In this document: piece by piece, positions 8,618 through 20,300 of the stretch
How the letters are laid out: every line of letters begins with the position of its first letter
Position numbering within the stretch: position 1 is the first letter of the stretch
DNA from: Microbacterium proteolyticum
Lineage (GTDB): Bacteria; Actinomycetota; Actinomycetes; Actinomycetales; Microbacteriaceae
Direction of reading: 5' to 3'
DNA: 64,000 nucleotides
Assembly (NCBI RefSeq): GCF_030818075.1
Contig: NZ_JAUSZZ010000001.1
Coordinates: 2,170,001 to 2,234,000 of the forward strand
The notes under the pieces: model-generated
The model's database searches: none
Seen by the model: the letters and a program-made list of their open reading frames with translations, nothing else
What the model was told of the DNA's origin: nothing
Translations under genes and position numbers: made by a program

Positions 8618-9643
8618 ATGAGCGACACCGACATCCCGGAAGCGACGGGGCGCGCCCCGAGCATCCGTGACGTCGCGCGGTTGGCAGGGGTGTCGTACCA
8701 GACGGTTTCGCGCGTCATCAACAACAGCTCGCAGCTGCGGCCCGAGACCGCCGAGAAGGTGCGTTCGGCGATCGCCGAGCTGAAGTTCGTCCCGAATCAG
8801 GCTGCCCGGGCCCTCGCGACCAGCCGCTCACGCCTTATCGGGGTGCTGGGTCCGCGCGTGACGACCCATGGCGCGGCCTCCACCGTCCAGGCCATCGAAT
8901 CCGCCGCCCGCGCAGCGGGGTACCGCCTGACCGTCACCAATCTCGCCACCAGCGATCCCGACGACGTCCGCGCCTCGATCGACCACCTCATGCACCAGTC
9001 GATCGAGGGGCTCATCGCGGTGGCGCCGCAGACACGCGTGGTCCCCGTCCTCGAGGAGCTGAAGCTCCCCGTCCCGGTGCAGACCGTGGCATCCACCGGG
9101 GTGTCCACCGCGCACAACGATCAGGCGGCGGGAGCGCGCGCCGCGGTGCGGCACCTCATCGAGCTCGGACATACCCGCATCCTGCACATCGCCGGACCCC
9201 GCGACTGGATCGAGGCCGACCACCGCATGCGCGGCTACCTCGCCGAGATGGATGCCAACGACCTGACGCCGCGACCCCCGGTGCTGGGCGACTGGTCGGC
9301 CCAGTTCGGATACGAGGCGGGTCTGGAGCTGTTGCGGACCGAGGATGCCACGGCGGTCTTCGCGGGCAACGATCTCATGGCGCTGGGTTTCATGCATGCC
9401 GTTCGGGCCAGAGGTCGCTCGGTGCCGGAGGACATCTCGGTCGTCGGCTTCGACGACGTGCCCGAGTCGGCGCACCTGTGGCCGCCCTTGACGACGGTGC
9501 GGCAGGATTTCGTGGGCATCGGCACCCGCGCCGTCTTCGATCTGCTCGCGGCGCTGGGGGAGTCGCCCGGCGACGTTCCCGCGGCCGTGCCGGACCACCT
9601 GCGGCTGATCGTCCGGTCGTCGACGGCTCCGCCTTCGCGCTGA
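8618..9643 (+). CDS. LacI family transcriptional regulator
   Basis: A 341-residue sugar-responsive repressor. The helix-turn-helix SIRDVARLAGVSYQTVSRVI occupies about residues 13-32, followed by the hinge helix region NQAARALATSRS, which inserts in the minor groove. The rest is the periplasmic-binding-protein-like domain; GFDDVPESAHLWPPLTTVRQD near 275-295 is typical. ATG 8618 has GAGG seven bases upstream; an ATG at 8606 has none. It is followed by the ABC sugar transporter, and matching palindromes at both promoters indicate that it controls both. The inducer is probably a monosaccharide carried by that transporter (inference). Confidence 0.93.
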   Translation: MSDTDIPEATGRAPSIRDVARLAGVSYQTVSRVINNSSQLRPETAEKVRSAIAELKFVPNQAARALATSRSRLIGVLGPRVTTHGAASTVQAIESAARAAGYRLTVTNLATSDPDDVRASIDHLMHQSIEGLIAVAPQTRVVPVLEELKLPVPVQTVASTGVSTAHNDQAAGARAAVRHLIELGHTRILHIAGPRDWIEADHRMRGYLAEMDANDLTPRPPVLGDWSAQFGYEAGLELLRTEDATAVFAGNDLMALGFMHAVRARGRSVPEDISVVGFDDVPESAHLWPPLTTVRQDFVGIGTRAVFDLLAALGESPGDVPAAVPDHLRLIVRSSTAPPSR

Positions 9644-9687
9644 ATCGTCACGTTTCGGCAACGGCGACACGTCATTCGTATCGGGAC

Positions 9688-9755
9688 TTGACAGGTCGGC
9701 CTGAGAGCGGGGTAGCATCACACACACAATGTGAACGGTCACATGACCGGGTCAC
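9688..9755 (+). promoter_or_regulatory. sugar transporter promoter with double LacI operator
   Basis: TTGACA at 9688-9693 and TAGCAT at 9713-9718 form a promoter with 19-base spacing. Immediately downstream lie TGTGAACGGTCACA (9730-9743), a near-perfect palindrome matching the one before lacI, and TGACCGGGTCA (9744-9754), a second palindrome with one central base. Both lie across or just after the transcription start, a classical position for repression. About 200 bases of leader follow before the first gene. The whole gap from 9644 to 9947 holds no gene. Confidence 0.75.
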
Positions 9756-9947
9756 ACGGCCGACGGGACTCGCTGCGGAGCGGATCCGTCGAGACGAAGA
9801 CGTTTCGAACGACCCGGGTCTCCCGCGTCCACGACCGGCCCTTCGTTTCGCCCCCGAGGCCGCGCGATCCGTGCGCTGTCCGTCAGCAGTGCCGGCGGTG
9901 GACTCCAGGGGAGACGCCGCGACTATCACCCAATGGAGGGAACCAGA

Positions 9948-11066
9948 GTGAACAAGCACAGCATGCTCAAGGCGGTCGCCGGAGTCGGCGTCCTGGCGCT
10001 CGGCATCGGTCTCGCCGGTTGCTCGGGCGACCGTACCGGCAACGCCGGTGGCGGCGAGCAGGAGTCCGGCGGCATCATCGGCGTCGCCATGCCGACGCAG
10101 CAGTCGGAGCGCTGGATCGCGGACGGCAACAACGTCAAGTCGCAGCTGGAGGAGCTCGGCTACACCGTCGACCTGCAGTACGCCAACGACGACATCCCGA
10201 CCCAGGTCTCGCAGATCGAGAACATGATCTCGTCCGGCGCCAACGCGCTGATCGTCGCCTCGATCGACGGCACCACGCTCACCGACGTGCTGCAGCAGGC
10301 GGCGGACAACAACATCCCGGTCATCGCCTACGACCGCCTCATCAACGGCACCGAGAACGTCGACTACTACACGACCTTCGACAACTTCCAGGTCGGCGTG
10401 CAGCAGGCCACCTCGCTGCTGACCGGTCTCGGCGTCCTGGATGCGTCGGGCAACGAGACCGGTGCCACCGGCCCGTTCAACGTCGAGCTGTTCGCCGGCA
10501 GCCCCGACGACAACAACGCCACGTTCTTCTGGAACGGCGCCATGGAGACCCTCAAGCCCTACATGGACTCGGGCGTCATCGTGGTTCCCTCGGGCCAGAC
10601 CGAGTTCGGTCAGGCCGCCATCCTGCGCTGGCTGCCCGAGACCGCGCAGGAGCGCATGGAGAACATCCTCACGGTCATCGGCGACACCAAGCTCAACGGT
10701 GTGCTCTCGCCCTACGACGGTCTCTCGATCGGCATCATCTCGGCCCTCACGTCGGGCGGCTACGCGGCGAACGCGCTGCCGGTCATCACCGGTCAGGACG
10801 CCGAGGTCGGTTCGATCAAGTCGATCATCGCCGGCGAGCAGTACTCGACGATCTTCAAGGACACGCGCGAGCTCGCCAAGCAGGCCGTGTCCATGGTGGA
10901 CGACATCCGCAAGGGCGAAGAGCCCGAGGTCAACGACACCGAGACGTACGACAACGGCGAGAAGGTCGTCCCCTCGTACCTGCTCGAGTCGACGATCGTC
11001 ACGAAGGACAACTACAAGGAGATCCTCCTCGACAGCGGCTACTACACCGAGGCCGATCTGGGTTGA
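9948..11066 (+). CDS. chvE: sugar ABC transporter substrate-binding lipoprotein (ChvE-like)
   Basis: Extracytoplasmic monosaccharide receptor of 372 residues. A lipoprotein signal ends at LAGC with the lipidated cysteine at residue 25. Mature-domain features of the ChvE/xylose-arabinose-glucose type include [29 protein letters not shown] and [19 protein letters not shown]. The start is GTG 9948, with GGAGGG seven bases before it. It is the first gene of the transporter operon and is separated from the ATPase by 150 GC-rich bases. The family feeds several aldoses into the cell; the precise sugar cannot be read from sequence. Confidence 0.92.
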   Translation: MNKHSMLKAVAGVGVLALGIGLAGCSGDRTGNAGGGEQESGGIIGVAMPTQQSERWIADGNNVKSQLEELGYTVDLQYANDDIPTQVSQIENMISSGANALIVASIDGTTLTDVLQQAADNNIPVIAYDRLINGTENVDYYTTFDNFQVGVQQATSLLTGLGVLDASGNETGATGPFNVELFAGSPDDNNATFFWNGAMETLKPYMDSGVIVVPSGQTEFGQAAILRWLPETAQERMENILTVIGDTKLNGVLSPYDGLSIGIISALTSGGYAANALPVITGQDAEVGSIKSIIAGEQYSTIFKDTRELAKQAVSMVDDIRKGEEPEVNDTETYDNGEKVVPSYLLESTIVTKDNYKEILLDSGYYTEADLG

Positions 11067-11216
11067 TCCCCCGGGGGGACCTCGGGTCCACCCCACCCCG
11101 CCTCCGCCGCGGCCCGACGGGTCGCGGCGGAGGCTCCCGCGGGGTCCGCGGCATCCGCCCCCGCCCCCGCCCCACCATCCCGACCGGCCCCGAGCCGGTT
11201 CTGCAAGGAGGACCTC

Positions 11217-12747
<1,531 letters not shown>

Positions 12748-12761
<14 letters not shown>

Positions 12762-14013
12762 CAACACCGTGACCCCGAAGGGTCCCGCCACGCCGAAGGG
12801 TCCCGTCGGCGGCGGCGCCGGCAGCGGTGCCGGGGGCCTCGTGACGTTCTTCACCTCGCGCCTGCGCGAGATCGGCATCTTCATCGCCCTCATCGTCATC
12901 GTGCTGCTCTTCCAGGCGCTGACCGGCGGGCGCCTGCTCACCGCGGGCAACGTGTCGAACATCATCGTCCAGAACAGCTACATCCTGATCCTCGCGATCG
13001 GCATGGTGATGATCATCATCGCCGGCCACATCGACCTGTCTGTCGGTTCGGTGGCGGCCTTCGTCGGTGCCGTGTCGGGTGTGCTGATCGTGCAGTGGGG
13101 CCTGCCCTGGTGGCTCGGCATCACGCTGTCGCTCCTGCTCGGCGCCGTCGTCGGCATGTGGCAGGGCTTCTGGGTGGCGTACATCGGCATCCCGGCGTTC
13201 ATCGTGACCCTGGCCGGCATGCTCCTGTTCCGCGGTCTCACGCAGATGACCCTGGGCAACACCCAGATCACGCCCTTCCCGACCGAGTACCGCCAGCTCG
13301 GCGGCGGCTACCTCTTCCCCGACCTGTTCCCCGCGGCATCCTCGCCGGCCGAGTGGGTCACGGTCGCGCTCGGCGTGCTCACGCTGGTGCTGTTCGTGAC
13401 GTCGCAGGTCCGTCAGCGTGCCAAGCGCGCGGCGCTCGAGCTCCACAACGAGCCGACGGCGGCCTTCCTGGTGAAGGTCATCGGCGGCGGCGCGCTCATC
13501 GCGTACCTGACGTACCTCCTCGGTGTCGCACCCGGCTCCCGCGGCACGCCCATCGTGCTCGTCGTGCTGGCGGTGCTGATCATCGGCTACTCCACCGTCA
13601 TGAGCCGCAGCGTCTTCGGCCGCCACATCTACGCGATCGGTGGCAACCGCACCGCCGCGAAGCTGTCGGGCATCAACACCCGCCGCGTCGACTTCATGCT
13701 CTTCGTGAACATGGGTGTCCTGGCCGCCCTCGCCGGCATCGTCTTCACGGGCCGACTGAACTCCGCCGGGCCCGGCGCCGGAAACCTGTTCGAGCTGGAT
13801 GCCATCGCCGCCGCCTTCATCGGCGGGGCGGCGGTGCAGGGCGGTGTCGGCCGCGTGGTCGGCGCGATCGCCGGTGGTCTGGTCATGGGTGTGCTGAACA
13901 ACGGCATGTCGCTCATGGGCATCTCGACCGACGTGCAGCAGTTCATCAAGGGTCTGGTGCTGCTGCTGGCCGTCGCCTTCGACGTCTGGAACAAGAACCG
14001 CACCCGCGGCTGA
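12748..14013 (+). CDS. mmsB: multiple-sugar ABC transporter permease (MmsB/GguB-like)
   Basis: Membrane subunit of 421 residues in the ribose/xylose permease family. After a Gly/Pro-rich cytoplasmic leader (residues 1-30) there are about ten hydrophobic helices. [16 protein letters not shown] near residues 90-105 is the family signature, and [18 protein letters not shown] near 350-367 is the conserved C-terminal loop. The start overlaps the ATPase gene and a purine-rich AAGGAAAAGGAAG lies upstream. A strong hairpin follows the stop, ending the operon. Confidence 0.95.
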
Positions 14014-14027
14014 TCCGCGCCCTCTGA

Positions 14028-14061
14028 GAACGCCCCGTCGCCCTCGTGCGGCGGGGCGTTC
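14028..14061 (+). terminator. terminator of the sugar transporter operon
   Basis: GAACGCCCCG (14028-14037) pairs perfectly with CGGGGCGTTC (14052-14061) around a 14-base loop, 14 bases after the mmsB stop. There is no T-run, which is usual for hairpin terminators in such GC-rich genomes. Confidence 0.75.
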
Positions 14062-14083
14062 GCGCGTCCCCGGCAGCCCGCGC

Positions 14084-14148
14084 CGCGTGAGGGGTCACGT
14101 TCTGTCGCCCAGGATCGCCCGCGGCGACAAGAACCGACCCCTCACGCG
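14084..14148. repeat. family A palindromic element, copy 1
   Basis: Outer arms CGCGTGAGGGGTC (14084-14096) and GACCCCTCACGCG (14136-14148) are exact complements. After a six-base variable gap on each side comes an inner stem TGTCGCC/GGCGACA around a short loop. It lies between the transporter terminator and the histidine kinase promoter. The arms recur at 17124 and 43765, and in variant form at 17257. No known repeat family is recognised. Confidence 0.85.
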
Positions 14149-14210
14149 CGTTCGGGATAACCCGAACGGCGCCGGGGGCTGACCGGGCGGTGCCGCGCGG
14201 GGCGGAGTCA

Positions 14211-14216
14211 TAGCGT
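14211..14216 (+). promoter_or_regulatory. predicted -10 box for the kinase operon
   Basis: TAGCGT ends seven bases before ATG 14224, and there is no ribosome site between them. This predicts a leaderless transcript that begins with the kinase start codon. Confidence 0.45.
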
Positions 14217-14223
14217 GGATGCC

Positions 14224-15606
14224 ATGACCACGGCATCCGTTCTCCCGCCCCCGCCGCCGCTGCCCGGCGCTTCCTCCGCGCCCGCCGCCTCCGCGCCCGC
14301 CGCCCCCGCCTCGCACGACGCCGCGACACCAACCGCACCGCCCGCCCCGGCCCCGGTCGCCGTGCCGCCGAGGGTGCGCGTGTCATCGCCCGGTCGCGTG
14401 GCCGGCGCCGCAGCCCACCTCGCCGCCCTCGGAGTGGTCGGACCCGCCGTCTTCACCGCCCTGTTCAGCCTGTTCGGCTCGGGGTTCGGGCTGCTTCCGG
14501 CGCTGCTGATCGGCGTCGTCGTTCTCGTCGCCTTCGTCTACGCCCTCTTCGCGGTGGCCTGGTTCGAGCGCGCCCGCGTCGACGGCCTCTACCGCCTGGG
14601 GCTCGCGCCCTTCCGCCCGCGTCGCAGCGGAAAGCCGGGCTTCGTCGGCGTGCTGCACACGATCTGGCTGCAGGCCATCGATCCGTTGCAGTGGCGGGCC
14701 GTGGCATCTTTCGCCGTCGCGACCGTGCTGGGTCTGATCACCGTCACGGCCATCGGCATCGTCTCGTGGGGCATCGGCCTGGTCGTCAGCCCGATCTTCG
14801 GCTGGTCCGACACGCGCCTGCTCGGCATCGTGCCGCTGCCGGGCGTCGCGGCACCCCTCACCGGAGCGGCCGCCATCGTCGTCGCACTCGGTGCGATCGT
14901 GGGACTCGCGATCCTCCACGGGGTGATCGTGCGGGCGATCTTCGTGCCTTCCCGCGAGGCGCAGCTCGTCGAGCAGGCCCGCACCTCCGACACGCGTCGA
15001 GCGGGCGCTGTCCGCGCCGCCGAGGTGGAGCGCACGCGCATCGAGCGCGACCTCCACGACGGCGTCCAACCGCGCCTCGTGTCGATCGCCATGACACTGG
15101 GCCTGGCGCAGACCAAGATCGACGACGACCCCGAGACCGCGAAGGCGCTCGTCGCCGAGGCCCACGCCTCGACCAAGTCGGCCATCACCGAGCTCCGGCA
15201 GCTCGCCCGTGGCATCCACGCCTCGGTGCTCGAGGACAGGGGATTGGATGCCGCGCTGTCGGCCCTGGCGTCCCGATCCCACACCCCGGTGACCCTCGAC
15301 GTGCGGCTGCCCCGCCGCTGCGGGCGCGCCGCCGAGGAGGCCGTGTACTTCGCCATCGCCGAGACCCTCACCAACGCCGCCAAGCACTCCCGCGCCGCCG
15401 CTTGTCGCGTCGACGTGCGGGTGCGGGAGGACGGATCGCTCTGGGCGCGTGTCGAAGACGACGGTCTGGGCGGTGCGCGGATCGTCCCCGGGGGCGGCCT
15501 CGACGGCATCGTCAACCGGGTCACCGCGGCCGGCGGCACGGCGCGCATCGACAGCCCGCAGGGGGGACCGACGACGGTGGAGGTGAACGTCCCGTGCGCG
15601 TCCTGA
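14224..15606 (+). CDS. sensor histidine kinase (HisKA_3 type)
   Basis: A 460-residue two-component sensor. Residues 1-55 are Pro/Ala-rich and cytoplasmic. About four transmembrane segments lie between 60 and 245. The dimerisation and phosphoacceptor helix has ERTRIERDLHDGVQPRL with the histidine near 278, and the HATPase domain shows NAAKHS and DDGLGG. This is the NarL/LiaS-type class that pairs with LuxR-type regulators, and such a regulator gene overlaps its 3' end by 13 bases. ATG 14224 is preferred over GTG 14215. The presence of DUF4097 downstream suggests envelope-stress sensing (inference). Confidence 0.93.
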   Translation: MTTASVLPPPPPLPGASSAPAASAPAAPASHDAATPTAPPAPAPVAVPPRVRVSSPGRVAGAAAHLAALGVVGPAVFTALFSLFGSGFGLLPALLIGVVVLVAFVYALFAVAWFERARVDGLYRLGLAPFRPRRSGKPGFVGVLHTIWLQAIDPLQWRAVASFAVATVLGLITVTAIGIVSWGIGLVVSPIFGWSDTRLLGIVPLPGVAAPLTGAAAIVVALGAIVGLAILHGVIVRAIFVPSREAQLVEQARTSDTRRAGAVRAAEVERTRIERDLHDGVQPRLVSIAMTLGLAQTKIDDDPETAKALVAEAHASTKSAITELRQLARGIHASVLEDRGLDAALSALASRSHTPVTLDVRLPRRCGRAAEEAVYFAIAETLTNAAKHSRAAACRVDVRVREDGSLWARVEDDGLGGARIVPGGGLDGIVNRVTAAGGTARIDSPQGGPTTVEVNVPCAS

Positions 15607-16259
15607 TCTGCGAAGACTCGGTGCTGCTGCGCGAGGGGCTCGTGCGCCTGCTCGCCGACGACGGTCACGAGGTCGTCGCCGCGCTTCCGGATGCCGCGGG
15701 CCTCGAGGCCGCGGTCGCCGACACGGCGCCGGAGCTGTGCATCCTCGACGTGCGGCTCCCGCCGACGTGGACCGACGAGGGCATCCGCGCGGCGATCGCG
15801 CTGCGCTCCCGGCATCCGGGACTGGCGGTGCTCGTGCTGTCGCAGTACGTCGAGGAGCGTTACGCGAGTGACCTCATCGCCGACGGGCAGGGTGCGCTCG
15901 GCTATCTGCTCAAGGATCGGGTGGCCGACGTGGCCGACTTCCTCGCGGCGGTGGCCTCCATCGCGGGTGGGGCCACCGTGCTCGACCCCGAGGTCGTGGC
16001 GCAGCTGCTGACGCGCCGCCGCCGCGACGAGCGGCTGCAGAGCCTCACCGAGCGCGAGAGGTCGGTGCTCGCCCTCATCGCGGAGGGGCGTTCGAATCAG
16101 GCCATCGCCGGCGCGCTGTTCGTCAGCGAGGCCAGCGTCGAGAAGTACATCACCGCCATCTTCACCAAGCTCGGCCTGGAGCAGGACGAGACCGGCAACC
16201 GCCGCGTCATCGCCGCCCTCGTGCACCTGGGCCACGACCACACCGGAGCGACCTCATGA
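15594..16259 (+). CDS. LuxR/NarL-type response regulator
   Basis: A 221-residue transcription regulator. The receiver domain has the phosphoacceptor aspartate at residue 52 in LCILDVRLP, acidic residues ED at 7-8 and the switch lysine in YLLKDRV near 104. The C-terminal LuxR helix-turn-helix (LTERERSVLALIAEGRSNQAIA) begins near 144. GTG 15594 has GGAGG ten bases upstream and lies inside the kinase gene, so translation is coupled. The stop overlaps the next start as ATGA. It is the partner of the kinase. Confidence 0.95.
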   Translation: MRVLICEDSVLLREGLVRLLADDGHEVVAALPDAAGLEAAVADTAPELCILDVRLPPTWTDEGIRAAIALRSRHPGLAVLVLSQYVEERYASDLIADGQGALGYLLKDRVADVADFLAAVASIAGGATVLDPEVVAQLLTRRRRDERLQSLTERERSVLALIAEGRSNQAIAGALFVSEASVEKYITAIFTKLGLEQDETGNRRVIAALVHLGHDHTGATS

Positions 16260-17098
16260 CCACTTCCGCCCCCACCCCCACGCCCTCCGCTTCGGAGCCG
16301 CCCCGTCGCCGCGGCGCGGCGTTCGCCGTGTCGGTGGTCACCATCGTCGTCGGCGCCTGCGTGGCCGTCGGCACCCTCGCCGGCACGGGAGTGTCGGCGG
16401 TGGCGAGCATGGCCGACTGGCGTGGGCAGACCGCCACGTACGACAGCTCGACCGACGGCACGGCGGAGCAGCTGACCGAGCTCGACATCGACCTCGCCGG
16501 TGGCGCGCTGACGGTCGAGTTCGGCGATGTCGCGTTCGCGCAGCTCGATGCCGACAGCCACGGTCGGAAGGGCTGGACGTTCGAGCGCGACGGCGACTCC
16601 CTGCGCGTCGCGTCGCCCTCGGGCTCATTCGCGGATTGGGGGAGCGGCTCGCGCGCCACGCTCGTCTTGCCGCGGGACCTCGATGGGTCCGGCATCCGGG
16701 CCGACATCCAGGTCACCGGCGGCGCGCTCGAGCTGAGCGGCGGTTTCGGCGACGTCACGGTGGAGGTCGCGGGCGGCACGGCGTCTGTCGACGGCGTCGC
16801 GCGCGACATCGACCTGACGCTGTCGGGCGGTTCCGCGACGGCACGGCTCACGGATGTCGAGACCGCAGCGTTCGAGGTCGCCGGCGGCGAGCTGACCGCG
16901 ACGCTCGACGGGGTCGCCCCGACGCGCACCGACGTCGAGGTGACCGCCGGCTCCGCCGACATCACCCTGCCCGACGACGAGTACGACGTGCGCATCGACG
17001 ACGGTCTCGGCTCGGTCGACAACGGCCTGCGCACGAGCTCGTCGGCCGTCGCCGAGGTCGACGTGACCGCGACGATGGGCTCGGTCCGCCTGCGCTGA
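16256..17098 (+). CDS. DUF4097-type beta-strand repeat membrane protein
   Basis: A 280-residue protein with a proline-rich cytoplasmic leader, one transmembrane helix (about residues 22-48) and an external domain. That domain is made of repeated short beta strands with GG turns (DIDLAGGALTVEF, IQVTGGALELSGGFG, VEVAGGTASV, VEVTAGSADITL). This is the pattern of the DUF4097/LiaF-like adhesin-fold domains that often accompany envelope-responsive two-component systems. It overlaps the response regulator as ATGA and is the last gene of the operon. Its role, possibly feedback on the kinase, is inferred from context only. Confidence 0.8.
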   Translation: MTTSAPTPTPSASEPPRRRGAAFAVSVVTIVVGACVAVGTLAGTGVSAVASMADWRGQTATYDSSTDGTAEQLTELDIDLAGGALTVEFGDVAFAQLDADSHGRKGWTFERDGDSLRVASPSGSFADWGSGSRATLVLPRDLDGSGIRADIQVTGGALELSGGFGDVTVEVAGGTASVDGVARDIDLTLSGGSATARLTDVETAAFEVAGGELTATLDGVAPTRTDVEVTAGSADITLPDDEYDVRIDDGLGSVDNGLRTSSSAVAEVDVTATMGSVRLR

Positions 17099-17123
17099 CG
17101 CGTCGCGCTCGCGGCCCCGCCCG

Positions 17124-17190
17124 ACGCGTGAGGGGTCAATGTTTGTCGCCGAGGCGGGTCCGAAGCGACAGAGATCGACCCCTCACGCGT
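17124..17190. repeat. family A palindromic element, copy 2
   Basis: A perfect 14-base outer stem ACGCGTGAGGGGTC (17124-17137) with GACCCCTCACGCGT (17177-17190), six-base variable gaps, and an inner TGTCGC/GCGACA stem. It is positioned between the 3' ends of two convergent transcription units, the kinase operon and hrpA. Confidence 0.88.
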
Positions 17191-17256
17191 GCGCGGGAGG
17201 GGGGCATCAGGTGACGAAGCCGGCGGGGCCGGCCGTCGAGTCCAGCCACGTCGCTT

Positions 17257-17355
17257 CGCGTGAGTCGCCAGGTTCTGTCGCTTCGCAGACTCCTTAAGCG
17301 ACAAATCCTGGCGAGTCACGCGTCGGATTCGTGCAGCGCCTGGCGACTCACGCGC
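17257..17355. repeat. family A variant element, copy 3, plus an extra half arm
   Basis: Arms 17257-17283 and 17296-17322 match at 24 of 27 positions as an inverted repeat. The invariant parts CGCGTGA, TGTCGC and GCGACA are kept, but GGGGTC is replaced by GTCGCCAGG. A further copy of the right outer arm (CCTGGCGACTCACGCG) lies at 17340-17355 and contains the hrpA stop codon. The two elements sit only 66 bases apart, suggesting local duplication and divergence. Confidence 0.85.
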
Positions 17356-20300
17356 CCTTCAGGGCCTTTGCGATGCGCTGGGGGGAGACCGGTTCGGCGG
17401 TGCCGAGGCGCTGGGCGAACAGGCTCACGCGCAGCTCCTCGAGCAGCCACCGCGTCTGCACGAGATTCCCCGGCGCATCCGCGGGGAGGGGCACCGAGCC
17501 CCCGGCATCCACGAATCCGGCGGCGGCGCGCTCGTATTCGGTCATGCGCTGGCGGTCGCGCCCGGGGTTGTCGGACAGCGTCTTCACCCGCTCCAACGCG
17601 CCCGCGAGGTAGCGGGGATAGTGCTGCAGGCGCTGCAGGCCGGTGCGCGAAAGGAAGCCGGGGAAGAGAAGCCCCTTCACCTGGCCGCGCACGTCGTTGA
17701 GGGCTCCCAGCAGCGTGATGGATGCGGCATCCTTCATCGCCCGCTCCACCTCGCGCTGCGCGAGCAGGATTTTCGCCGCCAGCGACACCGTCTGGAACGT
17801 GCGCTCGACAGACGCGGCCGAGAACGCATCGCGCACACGCTCGAATTCGGCTCTCGTGCGGACGACCCCCGCCGGCGCCTCGCGCAGGAGGACGTCGTCG
17901 GCCAGAGCCACGCGCGCGTCCTCGATGAGGGCCTTCGCGTTCTGGTACGGGGATGCCGCGAGCGCGAGCTTCTCGTTCGCGGTGAGGTGGTCGAGCACGT
18001 ACGTGGCGGGGGAGGGGACGGCGAGCAGCATCAGGCGCCGGATGCCGGCGCGGGTGTGCCGCGCGGCATCCTCGGGCGTCGCCTCGACGCGCAGCGCGAC
18101 GCTGTCGCCCTCGTCGACGAGCGCCGGGTAGCCGCGCACGACACCGCCGGCGACGGGGGTGTCGACGACCTCGGTGAGCTCGTCGAGGTCCCAGGTGGTG
18201 AGCTTCGTGCGCGAGGCGAAGGCGGGGGAGGCCTCGGCGACCTGGGCGGCGGTTCGGGCCGCGGGGCGTGCGACCGTCGCTTCCACACTCGAGCGGGCCC
18301 GGTCGGCGAGACGTCGCTGCAGGGCACCGAGGTCACGGTCGCTGCCGATGGCGCGGCCGCGCGCGTCGACGGCGCGGAACGACGGCAGCAGGTGCGCGGG
18401 AACCCGGTCGAGTTCGAAGTCGGCGGCGCTGACGCGCTGGTTCGCGACGCGCTGCACGAGCGCGGCGAGGGCGTCGACGAGCGTCGTTCGCGGCAGGCCG
18501 TTCGCGTGCTCGGGGCCCTTCTCGGCGAGCTCGGCGCTGAATTTCTCGGCCCAATCCGCGGCGGGAACGACGTTGCGGCGGATGGTCTTGGGCAGCGCCC
18601 GCAGGAGCGCCGTGACGAGTTCGTCGCGCATGCCGGGCACCTGCCAGTCGAAGCCGTCGGGCCGCAGCTGCGCGAGCAGCGGCAGCGGCACCACGACCGT
18701 GACACCGTCATCGGGTGCGCCCGGTTCGAAGCGGTACGCGAGGTTGAGGGTCTGATCGCCCTGGCGCCAGCGCGCGGGGAACGCGCGGTCGTCGCCCTGC
18801 GCCCGGTCGCCGGTGAGGTCGGACTCCCGCAGGTCGAGCAGGTGCGGCGTGCGGGTGACGGCATCCTTCCACCAGGTCTCGAACGAGCGCACGTCGGTGA
18901 CATCGGCGGGGATGCGCGCGTTGTAGAACGCGAACACCGCCTCGTCGCCGACGAGGATGTCGCGGCGGCGCTCGCGCTCCTCGATCTTCTCGAGCAGGCG
19001 GCGCTGCTCGACGTTGCGGCGCAGGAATGCGGTGAGGCGCTTGTCGAGCACCGACGGGTCCCACTCGCCTTCGACCAGCGCGTGGCGCACGAACATCTCG
19101 CGGGCGAGCGGCCGGTCGAAACGCGCGAGCTGCACGCGGCGGCGGGCGACGAGCTCGACCCCGAAGAGAGTGACCTTCTCGTAGGCGGCGGCGGAGCCGG
19201 CATCCTTCGACCAGTGCGGCTCGCTCAGCGAGCGCTTCACGAGATCGGGGGCGAGCTCTTCCGCCCACGCCGGATCGACGGCCGCGACCGTGCGGGCGAA
19301 CAGGCGCGAGGTCTCGACGAGCTCGGCCGCCATGACGGCGGAGGGACGCTTCTTCCTCAGCCCCGAGCCCGGGAAGATCGCGAACCGCGCGCCGCGCGCG
19401 CCGATGTACTCGCCCTTGGTGGGGCGGGCATCGCCCGGGGCCTTGCGGTCTTTGGCCTGGGCGATCGTGCGGGGATCCAGGATGCCGATGTGCGACAGCA
19501 ATCCGGAGAGGATCGCGCGGTGGATGGCGTCGCCCTGCGCGTGTCCCTCAGGGGCGACGGTCTGCCCGGCGGCTTTCGAACCGTGTCCCGATGTGTGCGA
19601 CCCGTGTCCCGATGTGTGCGACCCGTGTCCCGATGTGTGCGGCGTGGAGGGGTCCGGGGCAGCCGAAAGTGGGACATGGTTCCGCGCGCCGCCGCCACGC
19701 CCGCCGTCACCGCCACGCCCGCCTTGACCGCCACGCCCGCTTCCACCGCGGGCGGCGCCGCCGTCGCCGCGCGCCACGCCGGCCCCGCGCCCGTCGCCCT
19801 CGCCCCGCTCCGCCCCGAGCGACCGTAGCTGCCGGTGCACGTCGACCCACTCGCGCACGCGCACGTAGTTGAGGTGTTCGCTGCGGCACAGGCGTCGGAA
19901 CGCGCTCGAGCCGAGTTCGGCCTGCTTCTCCTGCAGGTAGTCCCAGAGGTTCAGCAGCGACAGGAAGTCGCTGGTCGGGTCGGTGAAGCGCGCGTGGAAG
20001 CGGTCTGCCTCCTCGCGGCGGTCCTCCGGGCGTTCGCGCACGTCTTGAATCGACATGCCCGACACGATCGCGAGCACCTCGGACTGCACGCCGGTGCGCC
20101 TCGCTTCGATGAGCATGCGGGCGAAGCGCGGGTCGATCGGCAGGCGCGCGATCTCGCGGCCGATCTCGGTGAGGCGGGGGCCGCGGTCGTCGTCGCGTCC
20201 GCCGCGCCCGTCTCGTCCGCCGCGCCCGCGGGACGGGTCGCGGTCGGGCCGGTCGTCGCGGGGGCGCGCACCCGGGGCGGGCAGCTTCACCGCGCCGAGC

